Source: Phymorhynchus buccinoides (Eukaryota; Mollusca; Gastropoda; Neogastropoda; Raphitomidae). Taken from it: DNA of 64,000 nucleotides. A model generated the notes under the pieces. It ran no database searches, was not told the origin of the DNA, and was given only the letters and a program-made list of their open reading frames with translations. Made by a program: the position numbers and the translations under genes. Below, piece after piece: positions 1-12,100 of this stretch (its first letter is position 1; every line of letters starts with the position of its first letter). The stretch is from contig CM065690.1 in assembly GCA_017654935.2 (NCBI GenBank), positions 14,844,173-14,908,172 of the forward strand, read 5' to 3'.

Positions 1-521
1 TACTTTCGTTTCGTATGCGTTTAGATGTGGAAGCGGTAATACGCACCACGCACAAAGCCGTGAAGTGAAGGTGGTGAAAAAAGTATTTTGGGACGCGCTT
101 TCGACGGCGTTTCGCGAAAGTCGAACGGTGGGTTGTTGCAGCGCTGATTTCAGCTCCATTTTACAAATTTCCAACTGAAAACACAGACACATTAATAGGA
201 GACGGACAATTTTACAGCTTGGATGTGGTTTTATTCAGATGTTCACGATTGCAAGCGAAATACGAACGTTGAAAGTTGACCTAATTTGACTGAAATGTTA
301 CCACATTTCCAATGACGCGCTTCGGTTTGGAGTTGCTACTTTTATGAACACTGACAAACAAAAAGGATGTGCGCATTTCAAAAACTTGTGTACGGAAACT
401 CATCCGCAATCCGCAAAAAAAAAAAAAATGGAAATAAAGAAATATGAAGGAGTGTGCAGATTACACATGGAAATTTATCTGCAATCAAAAATTATAATTA
501 TCAATTCTCCCATGGTTTTAG
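1..521 (+). other. Intron sequence upstream of the first visible exon
   Basis: No exon, known repeat or RNA gene was recognised. There is a poly-A run at about 414-428. It should be intron of the phosphatase gene because the exon at 522 starts in phase 1. Confidence 0.5.
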
Positions 522-656
522 GTTACGAGAACAAGCAGCACCTCATCACAGGACTGCTCAGCTACTGGAGCTACAAGGTCACAGTGTTTCCCTTCACCCC
601 TGTTGCCGAACCTGCCGCCCAGCCAACGACAGGCACCAATGTAACCAACCCTACAC
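522..656 (+). CDS. RPTP exon 1 of those visible: end of an FN3 domain
   Basis: Acceptor ttttag ends at 521 and donor gtgagt begins at 657; phase 1 in, phase 1 out. It encodes residues 1-44 with the FN3 F/G-strand pattern ([16 protein letters not shown], then a Thr/Pro-rich end). An NVT N-glycosylation sequon lies near the end. Earlier FN3 exons must lie upstream of the window. Confidence 0.85.
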
Positions 657-3600
657 GTGAGTCAGTTTAACTCATTCGCATCGCAACGATTTTGAATTAT
701 TACCAAAAACTCACAAATCACTCCAGCCATGCTCACAAACAAAACATGCATAAACAAAAGGAGAAATGAAAGAAGATTACGGGTTTTTACTTCAGGTTTT
801 GACATAGGGAAGTGGTAGATCAGACTTTTTATATATATAGACTTTATATAGAACAACTCTACACCGATTCGTTCCCCCACAACGAACCACTACAAAAGCA
901 AAGTCAGGGGCAAAATAGTGATCTAAGGGAGTAAAGCGAGTTTAGAAGTGATCACAGAAGTGTGCACACAGATTTACTTCCTTTGAAGCAAATGCATAAA
1001 ATTGACAGCTATCTATTAATTCCAGACATATATGGCCGGAACGACTTGAATGAGAGACTTAGTGGGATTTTTTTCACGCCAGAGGGCATGACGCTCGTGT
1101 GGGGCTAATCCTCTCTATATTATTAGTTGGGGATAAAGAAAGAGAGAGACAGAGGGAGGTGTCCCACCATCTCTCTCTCTCTCTCTCACTACGCCCAACT
1201 AAGAAAATCGCGTGATAAGCCCCTAGTGCATTGACTGCCCTCTGGCGTGATAAAAATCGCCATAAGTCGACCATTAGTTAACAACTTTTAATTATTTTAT
1301 AAACTATTTTTGTGATGATGTTCGACTGTCGCTCTGCGATGACGTCCATGACTTTTCCCATCACGCAGAGTTTTTTCTCTCCAAGATTACATCATGCTTA
1401 AAAGATAAACGCTTGCATTATTTCCTCAATGGGCCACTTTATTCATCACAAGATGATCAAGCACTTTATATTCTGTTCACACGCATGCAGATAAGTGTAG
1501 GCGGGTTTGAGGGGGGTTGCCGGGGGTTCCGGAACCCTCCCCCTACTCCCCTAAACAAAAGTAAATCTAGGAAAAAGAAAGAAAAAAAAGAGAAGTGAAT
1601 CCACAAACCTCTTGTTTCGGCTTAATCTCCCTCCCAGGAGAGGCCTTCATTGCTTTTTTTACATTCAAATTGTCGTCACTTTTTGGGGGGCTTGGCCCTC
1701 AGACCCCCGCAACAAACCCATTGGAACCACCCCCTTCTTAAATAACTGATCCGCCCCTGATAAACGCATATAGAATTTGTTAGTTTCCTTTCATGCGAAA
1801 AATCCCCTACTCATCTTCATCTTGTTGTGTTAAGGTGACACACTGCGCGTTCGGAGGAGAATGTTTGTTTATTTTTGTTTCTCAGGAACTAATAAAGATA
1901 TCTACATGAAATTTTGCACACTGATACAATGCATTACTCTGTCCATTTTAAGCCAACTTTGAAGACTCTATGTGATGGCATTATGAAAGTATGGAGTCCA
2001 ACTAAAAAAAATTCATGTTTTATCCCCTCAACAGCACTGGATTGAAGCACTGCATAGTGATGCTGATCATTTGTCCACTTTCCTTAGACATCAAAGAGTG
2101 CAACTAACACACAATTCAGCATCTCTCAGTTCTTAACCCGCATTCTTTGTTTCATCAAACAATAGTGAAAATTCACTTGATCTTACTTGAGACAAAGAAT
2201 GCAAGTTAGCTACTCAGAGATGCTGAATTGTGTGTTAGTTGCACTCTTTGATGTCTAAGGAAAGTGGACAAATGATCAGCATCACTATGCAGTGCTTCAA
2301 TCCAGTGCTGTTGAGGGGATCAAACATCATATGAATTGTTTTTAGTTGGACTCCATACTTTCATAATGCCATCACATAGAGTCTTAAAATTGACAGAGTA
2401 ATGCGTTGTATCAGTGTGCAAAATTTCATGTAAATATCTTTATTAGTTCCTGAGAAACAAAAATAAACAATAATTCCCCTCCGAACATGCAGTGTGTCAC
2501 CTTAAATGTAGTGTTGTGATGTTCTTAGTTCAAGTATCCATGTGAGATTATGTGAAGGAAAGCTGGTGTGCACTTTTTGACATGCGATATAATTATAACA
2601 TTATTATTAGGCATTAAGTACTTTATAGTCACAGAGGCGACTCTGTGAAATTCGGGTTGCTCCCACCTGGAGAGTGCGTTGCAGCCAGAGGCGCAGAACC
2701 CCTTTTTTTTCTTCTTTTTTTGCATGCGATTTTTGTGTGACTGGTGAGGAAGGAAGGGAGAGGGTGTGTGTGTGTGTTAGTGTTAAATTTGGACCAAATG
2801 ACAACTTTTTTTCATTGCCACTGGGTTTAATGTGTGCTAAGTGCATGGGCACACAGGACCTCGGTTTATCGTCCCATCCGAAAGACTCCACGTTCAGACC
2901 GTAAGGCCTAGTGCAGAGTGAGAGGAAAAATCCCCTGTACCCAGGCTCGAACTCGGGTTTACTTGACACAAGGCGAACGCGCTACCACTTTGCCACTCTA
3001 CACTTAGCGTCTGACCATGACCTCCTGAGATCAGAGGAGGCAAACTGCTATTCCGAAAATCTGGGGCTGAAATTTGTTTCTGGGTGGAGATACCTTCACA
3101 AATTATGATCCACTCTGTGGCAGTGGGTGGATGCCTCGGGCCTCCATACGGGGAGCTGGACGACCCTGACCACTCCAAGAGTCTCTCCCCGTGGGGATAC
3201 CTGGGGGGGGGGGGGGTCTTTCATTACAAATAGTTCCTCCACCTTCTGGAAGTTCTGTACTATAGTAACTTCCTCTAATCTGTCACTCTCTCTGACTGTG
3301 CCTTTGTTTTTTTGCTTTCTGTTTTCTGCTATCTTTCTGACTTATTGGCCCATCTCCTTTAAAAAAAAAAAAAAAAAAATCTTCCAAATAACGTTTTTTT
3401 TTTTTGAGCTGTATGCAATGGGGAGATCCAAACACCGGACACAGTATGGCCATATGGCCTGGGAATGCAGGAGAGAAGAAGAAGAAGAAGACAAAGAATG
3501 ACCAGGGAATGGAGGATCTCTCACTCTCTCTGTCTGTCTGTCTGTCTGTGTGTCTTATCGTAAAAACAGAGTACCGTATTTTTCAGACTATAGGGCGCAC

Positions 3601-4431
3601 CCCCCAAATTTTACGCAAAATTCAGATTCTGTTATTATATTTTCTTACTATTTTAGTACAGTGGAACCTCCCTTATAAGACCTCCCAACTAAGGCTCCCT
3701 CCCACATAAGACCTACTTCCCTGAGACATAAATTGCCCTTATTTGTAAGTATTAAAATGACCTCCCTTATAAGACCCCTGCCTTACAAGACCTCATGTTG
3801 GGATGATTTTTGAAGGTCTTATAAGGGAGGTTCCACTGCAGTCACATTATAAGCTCCCTGCTTGGTATCTTTTAAGCGGGAGCTCAACACTCTGTCATTC
3901 TAACTGTATCACTCCCTCCCCAGCAAAAATGACAACGATGGTTGGGGCTGTGCCGGTCGGGGTACGTCCCCGGGGGCCGCTACGCTAGCCGGATTGGCCT
4001 GACCTGAGACATGAAACGCTGGGGAGAATTCTATTTTTAGTTCCGTTGTTTTTGTGTTGATTTTTAGTTTGGTTTATTTTTCTTTCTGTCGCAACGCACA
4101 GCGCTGTATAAGTGTCCAGTGGGACAGAGCAGCGTAGCCAGATTTTTAAAATTCAAATGAGGCGCAGGGGTCTCAGTCATGGAATAAAGTATCGCCTTAT
4201 AGTCCGAAAAATACGGTATGTTTGAAGACTCGCCATCTTATTTTTGTGTCTATGTGTGCTCACACAGAACCTGAAGTGGTGAGATCTCCAAATTTAGAGC
4301 AGGCCGCTGACTCTGCCACGAAGGTGACACTGACCGCCAGCTGCCCGGCAGAGAAAGACCGCAACGGACCAATTAATTACATCAGCTATAATTCCACCGT
4401 AACGAAGCCAGGAGTCTATGGCAGGGTACAT

Positions 4432-4468
<37 letters not shown>

Positions 4469-4474
4469 AGAGAG

Positions 4475-4519
<45 letters not shown>

Positions 4520-4596
4520 ACCATAAGCTCTGCTTATTGCTGCGTCAGTTGTCTTGTGTGGTATGATATTTTGTTTTCGGACAAGAAAATGTTTAA

Positions 4597-4639
<43 letters not shown>

Positions 4640-7600
4640 ACAAACTCAACTCCTTCTGCCCATGTCACAAGGGAACATTGGGGAGTGGGATAATAAACAA
4701 TGGCATATACCTAATAATAAATACGGAATTCATTACAAAACCACAAACATTTATGATCGCGTAGTGAGCGAGACAGACAGACAGAGAGAGGACTTTCATT
4801 TTCAGTTTAACACTTTAACTGAGACTAAAACGTTTTCTTGTTTCGAACTTCGGAGTTTACAGCAGTTTCTCTGCTAGCAGTTATTGCGTCATGACAATTG
4901 TAATTAAATGGGTTTTTGTCTGGGTTTTTTTCTTTTTCCCAGAATGCCCCAAAGGGTAGCTTCCCAGTAACCAGTGAGAGCTGCCAGGTCAACCAGGGAG
5001 AGATTGAAGTGGATCCGGAGGCGCAGTATCAATTCCTTGTACGTAATGAAATATTTTGAAACTTTTGTTAGCATTTCTTTTTATTTCTAATCATTATATT
5101 TATTTTGTGTCAATGTATACATTTGTCGATGTGGGTTTCTGATTCTTTGTATTAAAAAAAGTTCAAAAAGTGCTTAGAGAAATGAACATTGTGTCGCTGT
5201 CAGTGTGTGTGCATGTATATGGAATTGTAGAGCGCACTGGTTATTTATGATTTGTGTGACCTTAAAGGTGCACTCTGACGGATGAGTTTTTGCAAGAAAC
5301 GCGCCAGGTTCACCAGAAAGCCAGCCTTTTCAAGGATCGAAACACTCACTTTGCTCTGGTTTCCTAGAAATTAAACTGTCAAAACAGCGATTCCTCCTTG
5401 GCGGAGATGCCGGAGAGAGTAGCCATTTTGGATGGGGTGGGTGGAGGTCACTCTTTGTGGTTGAAGCGTTTTCTTTTTTTTGTGGTGCAGTAAAACAAAA
5501 AAAGGAGCTATTTCCTTTGTTGTGAGCGAAACTCCTTTAGACAAACTGCATAAAAAAGGCTTGTATTGCGAAAATTTCGTGCAAACGATTTGGCGGCCAT
5601 TGGGAAAGAGACGGCACACGCCTTCTCTTCAGGGGGCACACAGTTTCATGTTGATAAAAAATGGCAGACAGCTGGTGTCAAGGGCTAAGGATGATAAACC
5701 CAGCTAAACAGCTCTTTGATAACAGACGGTAACTTAACCCCTTCACTGCCCGGTTCCGGTTCCGGTTCCGCACCTTCGCCAAAGAGGAATCGCCGATTTG
5801 ACGGTTTTATTTCTAGGAAACCAGAGCAAAGTGAGTGTTGCGATCTCCGTAAAGGGTGTTTTCCTGGTGATCTCAACGTGTTTCTTTCAAAAACTCATCC
5901 ATCAGGGTGCGCCTTTTAAGTTTGGAAGAAATGTTTATTTGCCTTTGAGCTGTGAATACCAGTACTGCCGGAAACGATACTCAAAGACTAACATGTACAA
6001 TTTACCTCCAAGGGTTGTAGCACAAACAGCCAATCTACAATTCCTTCAAATGTGAGTCGCATAGCTGCCAACAATTCTGAATTTCCTGGATTTTTTTTCT
6101 TCATTTCCAGCCGTGATTCCACATTTCCGATTTATGATAATAAAATTCCCGTTTCCGAAATGGCAAGGGAAAAAAGAAAGTCAAAGCACGTGGAAGTCAA
6201 TGTATGTGCTTGTTCCACAACCATTCCAAGCACCTATCCAACATTTATATCCTGGAAACCATAATCTGTGCTTGTGCAGTTGGCCTAAGCTTGTCTGCTG
6301 ATTAAAGAAAAATGGCGTCAAACAAAATAGTAAGTTTACCGAATCAAGCTTACTAATGTTTGTTCCTCAGTATATAGGAGAATTTCCCATCAACGATGTG
6401 TCCCACCGAGAGGACAGTTACGCTTTCTGCATAGTTTGCCGATGCAACTTCGAAGTTTCTTTCGTGAATTTAACCCTTTCACCGCCAGCCATATTTCAGC
6501 CCAAACTTTCCATTGAATTTATGTGGGTAGAGAGCATAATCTATCTGCAGTTTTGGGGATTCTTTTGTGACATATGTATAAAATAAGGTCTATCCTTACT
6601 TCCCAAAACTAAGACAATAGGGTCTTTGGGTACTAGACCCCAATTTGATGCCTTAACCTCTTCACTGCCATGCCCCGTCACGGATATTTCCGTCAACTTC
6701 TGGTAACCTATAAACTACCCCATCACGGAAATATCCGTCATAGGGTTATTCTAAGAGTTTCCCTTTTTCTATCCATATGCTTTATGCAGTATGCTTGAAG
6801 GCATGTGAGAGTGTTCTCAAAGGATAGTATATTCAATCCCCGTTCAGAAAAGTATAGGTTATATGCACTTTTATTCATACATTTTTGCGATAGACGTAAC
6901 AACCTAAAACAGGCTTGGCAAATGGTTGCCCCGGAACCGGAAACGGGCTCGGCAGTGAAGGGGTTAAATCACTGTGGCGCTAAAATGTGACTTTGGCGGT
7001 GAAAGGGTTAAATAAATACATGAAGCTGAAATTAGAAGTCATCAGCTGTTATGAAAACGCTCATGATAACATAATTGTGTTAGCACTTTGTTGCTGAAAA
7101 GGACAATAGCACAATCAGTGGAGAGGTCAGCCATTTTATTATTCTTGTGTAAAACAATGTGTCAGGGGATGAAGAGTTTGCTTCTTTATACCCCCCCCAA
7201 AAAAATGCTTCAGCTTCAGGGGGCACACAGTTTCATGTTGATTAAAAAATGGCAGACAGCTGGTGTCAAGGGCTAAGGATGATAAACCCAGCTAAACAGC
7301 TCTTTGATAACAGACGGTAACTTAATCCCTTCACTGCCCGGTTCCGGTTCCGGGGCAACTATTTGCCAAGCCGTTTTAGGTTGCCGAGTCTATCGCAAAA
7401 CTTTCTGAATAAAAGTGCATATAACCTATGCTTTTCTGAACAGGGATTGAATATACTATCCTTTGAGAACGCTCTCACATGCATTCGAACATACTGCGAA
7501 AAGCGTATGGATAGAAAAAGGGAAACTCTTAGAATAACCCTATGACGGATATTTCCGTGACGGGGCAGTTTATAGGTTACCGGAAGTTGATGGAAATATC

Positions 7601-9100
7601 CGTGACGGGGCAGTTTATAGGTTACCGGAAGTTGATGGAAATATCCGTGACGGGGCAGTTTATAGGTTACCGGAAGTTGATGGATGGAAATATCCGTGAC
7701 GGGGCAGTTTATAGGTTACCGGAAGTTGACGGAAATATCCGTGACGGGGCAGTTTATAGGTTACCGGAAGTTGATGGAAATATCCGTGACGGGGCAGTTT
7801 ATAGGTTACCGGAAGTTGATGGAAATATCCGTGACAGGGCAGTTTATAGGTTACCGGAAGTTGACGGAAATATCCGTGACGGGGCAGTTTATAGGTTACC
7901 GGAAGTTGATGGAAATATCCGTGACGGGGCAGTGAAGAGGTTAACTCTGTATACACCTCTAGGGTGTATCCAAATGGCTGCGGTGATTAGACGGTAAAAT
8001 AAACCCTCTATAACTTATGCTGTTTGCTGTTGTACCACAGGTGTTTGTCAGAACCCCTTATCATGATGGGCAACCCGTACCAATGTCTATAACAATCAAT
8101 GCCACAGGTAAGTCTATCCTTCATTTTAATTTTGTAAAGCTTGATAATAGTGAAGAAAAAAGTGTTATTTTTCACTGTTTTCCTTTATGTGTTACCGTAT
8201 TTTTCAGACTATAACCCCCCCCACCCCACCCCTAAATTTAATTTTGATTTTGTTATTATATTTTTTTTTACTGTATTATATCATATTACGAAGGCGCAGG
8301 GGTCTCATTCTTGGACCAAAAAAATATCGCCTTATAGTCTGGAAAATACGGTAGGTTGCTTCTGTGGATGTTTTTTTAATTCTTTTTTATTGCTGTTTCT
8401 GGGGGGTTTCTTATTTTCATCAGTTTTTGCTATGGATTAAAAAAAAATGTTTTTTAAAATGAACTTGTTCCACCATTGTGTGTTCACATGCTTCTTCTTT
8501 CTGCATTGTCTTTGATTATGTGTATCGTCCAGGCTCTTGATGCATTTTCCTGTATTGTTTCATTATTTATTTTTTGTCTTTCAAGTTCAAGTTCAAGTTC
8601 AAGTATACTGTAATATCTCCCAAAGAGAAATTCAGGTTAGGTGCAGCAACATGACCGAGATACAACATAACTGAAAGAACATTAATCAAACGTGTGAAAC
8701 AAAATGATACCAATCAAATAATTCTTAAAATTCTGAACTTTGTTTTTATGTGTTACTTTGTATTTGTTTTACAATCGCTTTATGCGTTTTCTGTTTATAC
8801 GTATGTATCTGCTTGACATTTAATAACATTTTGTCTCTTTCTTTTTTTATATACATTTTTAAAAACCAGATGGATATTTTCCTATAGCTATCAGCTTTGC
8901 TCTCTGTTTCTATATTCTTCACACTTATTGTCTCTTCCTGTACAAATCATTATTTTACTTTTCGTGACTGTACGCCCTTTCTTATTCATTCCGCACCCCA
9001 TTTGTTCTTCTTCCCACTTTCTTCTTTTTGTCTTTTTCTTTTCCATTTCTACTTTTCATTTGTACAAATCCTGCCACTTCTGTTATTAGGTTGTGTGTGT

Positions 9101-9147
<47 letters not shown>

Positions 9148-12100
9148 AGACAGAGACAGAGACAGAGAGAGACAGACGGGCCAGCAGACATAGACTGATA
9201 GAGACAGAAAGACACAATCTCATATCATTTCTGGTTTTGTAGGATCCGATAGCTTCTTACTACATGTACAGTGATTTATTTGAAAGAATTGGTGCAAACC
9301 TCACTTTTTGTTTTTGGAATTATGCGTGTTTGCTTTTGTGTGTTTTGATCATAGCTTTTATGGTGTACCACTGTGTTTTAAAGGCTGTCTTAGTTGCCCT
9401 GTGCTTTGCCAGTCGAAGGATTCGTGAATTAAATTGAAAAATTGCATTTTAAAAGTGTTTGTTGTTTTAATATGCCGAGAGAAAGAAAGACAGACAGTTT
9501 GACAGAGAGACAGAGTCTCTCAAAATGGAAGTGAACGTAATCAACAAAATTATCAACACATTTTTCTGATATCTTTTCCAACAAATCAACTTATCTCTCA
9601 ACTCTTCTCACAGCCCCTAATCTGAAGAAACCAGAGGATGGCTCAGACCTGGTGGCATCCACGGAAAGTACGACCCAGAGCGTGACCGTGGAGCTGAGCT
9701 CTACCATTCTTAGTCTGGATCAGGGGAGAATCCATAGTGCCGGTTTAATCGTCTGCTTTAGGTCCTTGAGCGACGACTGTAGTTCAGGTGCGTTACCATT
9801 GTGAGGAAAGTGTTGGGCTTTTTGTTTTTCATACTGTTATTTTCAAAGCTTTTAACGTAAAAACATTAAATTTCAGCTGCCATCTTTATGTCATCTGGCG
9901 AAACTGGTAATGTTTTCAGAGCTGTCTGTAGAAAGAAAAGGCAATGTTGGAGAGAGAAAAATTGTAATGACAGCAATCATAACTTTATGATTGCACAGCG
10001 ATTTGGTATACGAGGACACAAAATGTGGGATACAAAACTTACTGCTATTCACTTGATCAGGTAATACATTTAACAACAGTTAGCAGTTAGGGGGGGGGGG
10101 GGGGGGCAATAATACAATTTGAAAAAATAATGATATAAAAAGAAAAGAAACTTAAAAAACAAACTTTAAGAAAAGTACTAGATAATTAGAGAAAAGCACG
10201 AAATACAGGGGGAGGGGGGACAATTAATATTCTGTTTAATCAGACAAGAAGGAAAAGCGGTTGTTACTCTTAGAATTTTTTTTATTATTTTATGTACCCA
10301 AACTCAGGATCAGTTCACATGGCTTTGATTTTTTTTAAAGGGAGAGAACAGTGTATCTGTTTTGTGCAGAAGTAAAGTAAGAGAGAACAGTGTATTGTGT
10401 TTTGTGTAGAAGTAAAGTAAGAGAGAACAGTGTATTGTGTTTTGTGTAGAAGTAAAGTAAGAGAGAACAGTGTATTGTGTTTTGTGTAGAAGTAAAGTAA
10501 GAGAGAACAGTGTATTGTGTTTTGTGTAGAAGTAAAGTAAGAGAGAACAATGTATTGTGTTTTGTGTAGAAGTAAAGTAAGAGAGAACAGTGTATTGTGT
10601 TTTGTGTAGAAGTAAAGTAAGAGAGAACAGTGTATTGTGTTTTGTGTAGAAGTAAAGTAAGAGAGAACAGTGTATTGTGTTTTGTGTAGAAGTAAAGTAA
10701 GAGAGAACAATGTATTGTGTTTTGTGTAGAAGTAAAGTGAGAGAACAATGTATTGTGTTTTGTGTAGAAGTAAAGTGAGAGAACAATGTATTGTGTTTTG
10801 TGTAGAAGTAAAGTAAGAGAGAACAATGTATTGTGTTTTGTGTAGAAGTAAAGTAAGAGATAACAATGTATTGTGTTTTGTGTAGAAGTAAAGTAAGAGA
10901 GAACAATGTATTGTGTTTTGTGTAGAAGTAAAGTAAGAGAGAACAATGTATTGTGTTTTATGTAGAAGTAAAGTAAGAGAGAACAAAAAAAAAAACCCCA
11001 AAAAACCCCAAAACCAGTTAGCAATACTGTACCTAGTTACGTGATTTGGGAGTTGCAACAACATTTAATTACTTTGGGTTGAGAAGAACAAGGACTTAGT
11101 TTATTAGTTTAGAAAAGACGAGATTAGGAAAAACCTGTGTCAGTGAAATGGAAGAGAAATGTCGCCATTCTATGTTAATGTTTGAACTGTTTGTGTGTGG
11201 GTTTTTTTTTTCTCTTTCTTTTTCTGTACAGCTAAAGGCACTGAGAATCAAAGCAAGTACGGAAATCTTCATACATGGAAACAGTCCAAGGACGGTGGCT
11301 TCAGGACACGATATCGACCAACCAACAACAATTTTTTGACTGGTACAACCGTTGATCTTCAACTGAACCCATAGTTTTCTTCCTGTGTCGTCCGTCCATC
11401 TAGAATGTTATGCAAAATACACACTTAATTATTTGGTAGTAGGAATTGTCATGAATTGTGTGTTGTAAAGAATATTCGCTGCGACTTTCTATGTTACCAC
11501 GGGTGTGAAAAAAGTACTTAAAAAATACAAAACACCTTTCTTTCAAGTTGCGCCTGTGCGATGTGAACATTAATTTTAGTTTGATTAAAATTGTAGTATA
11601 TAATAATATTATATGCTTTTATTGAGTTGTCTGTTTATGTCTTAACCTTCACCATGCCTTGTGAGTTCACTTGTTCCCAGACACACACACAAAAGTCCCA
11701 ATATCCCGGGAACCATTGGGACTATTCTAATTAAATTTTAGGTATCTTTCAGAAGCATAGTTTTCGTTATGTCAGCAAATCGTGGTGTCCATGTGGCAAA
11801 AGGGAAATAAATAATTAGTTACGTAATTTTAGCATACACATTGTATGTAGTACTTTAAAGAGCAGAGCTCAGCTACTGCAGTACATTGAGTATCGGTTCA
11901 GCTGACATCCTTACCAGTCACGAGCGAAGAGCGAGCGAAGCTAGTAATGTTTTCAGAGCTGTCTGTGGCTATCTATCTACCAGGATAGCGTCTGATCGGA
12001 GGGACCTAGGACCCTCAAATTTTGTATGTTGATAGGTAGTTGGGATATCTAGACCAAGTTCGAAGATGAAGTTCAAAGGTCAAGGTCACTGGAGCCGAAA

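Noticed and set aside
10310..11064. Three overlapping - strand frames of about 200-250 codons
   Set aside because: 40-bp minisatellite without stops; no independent evidence of coding.
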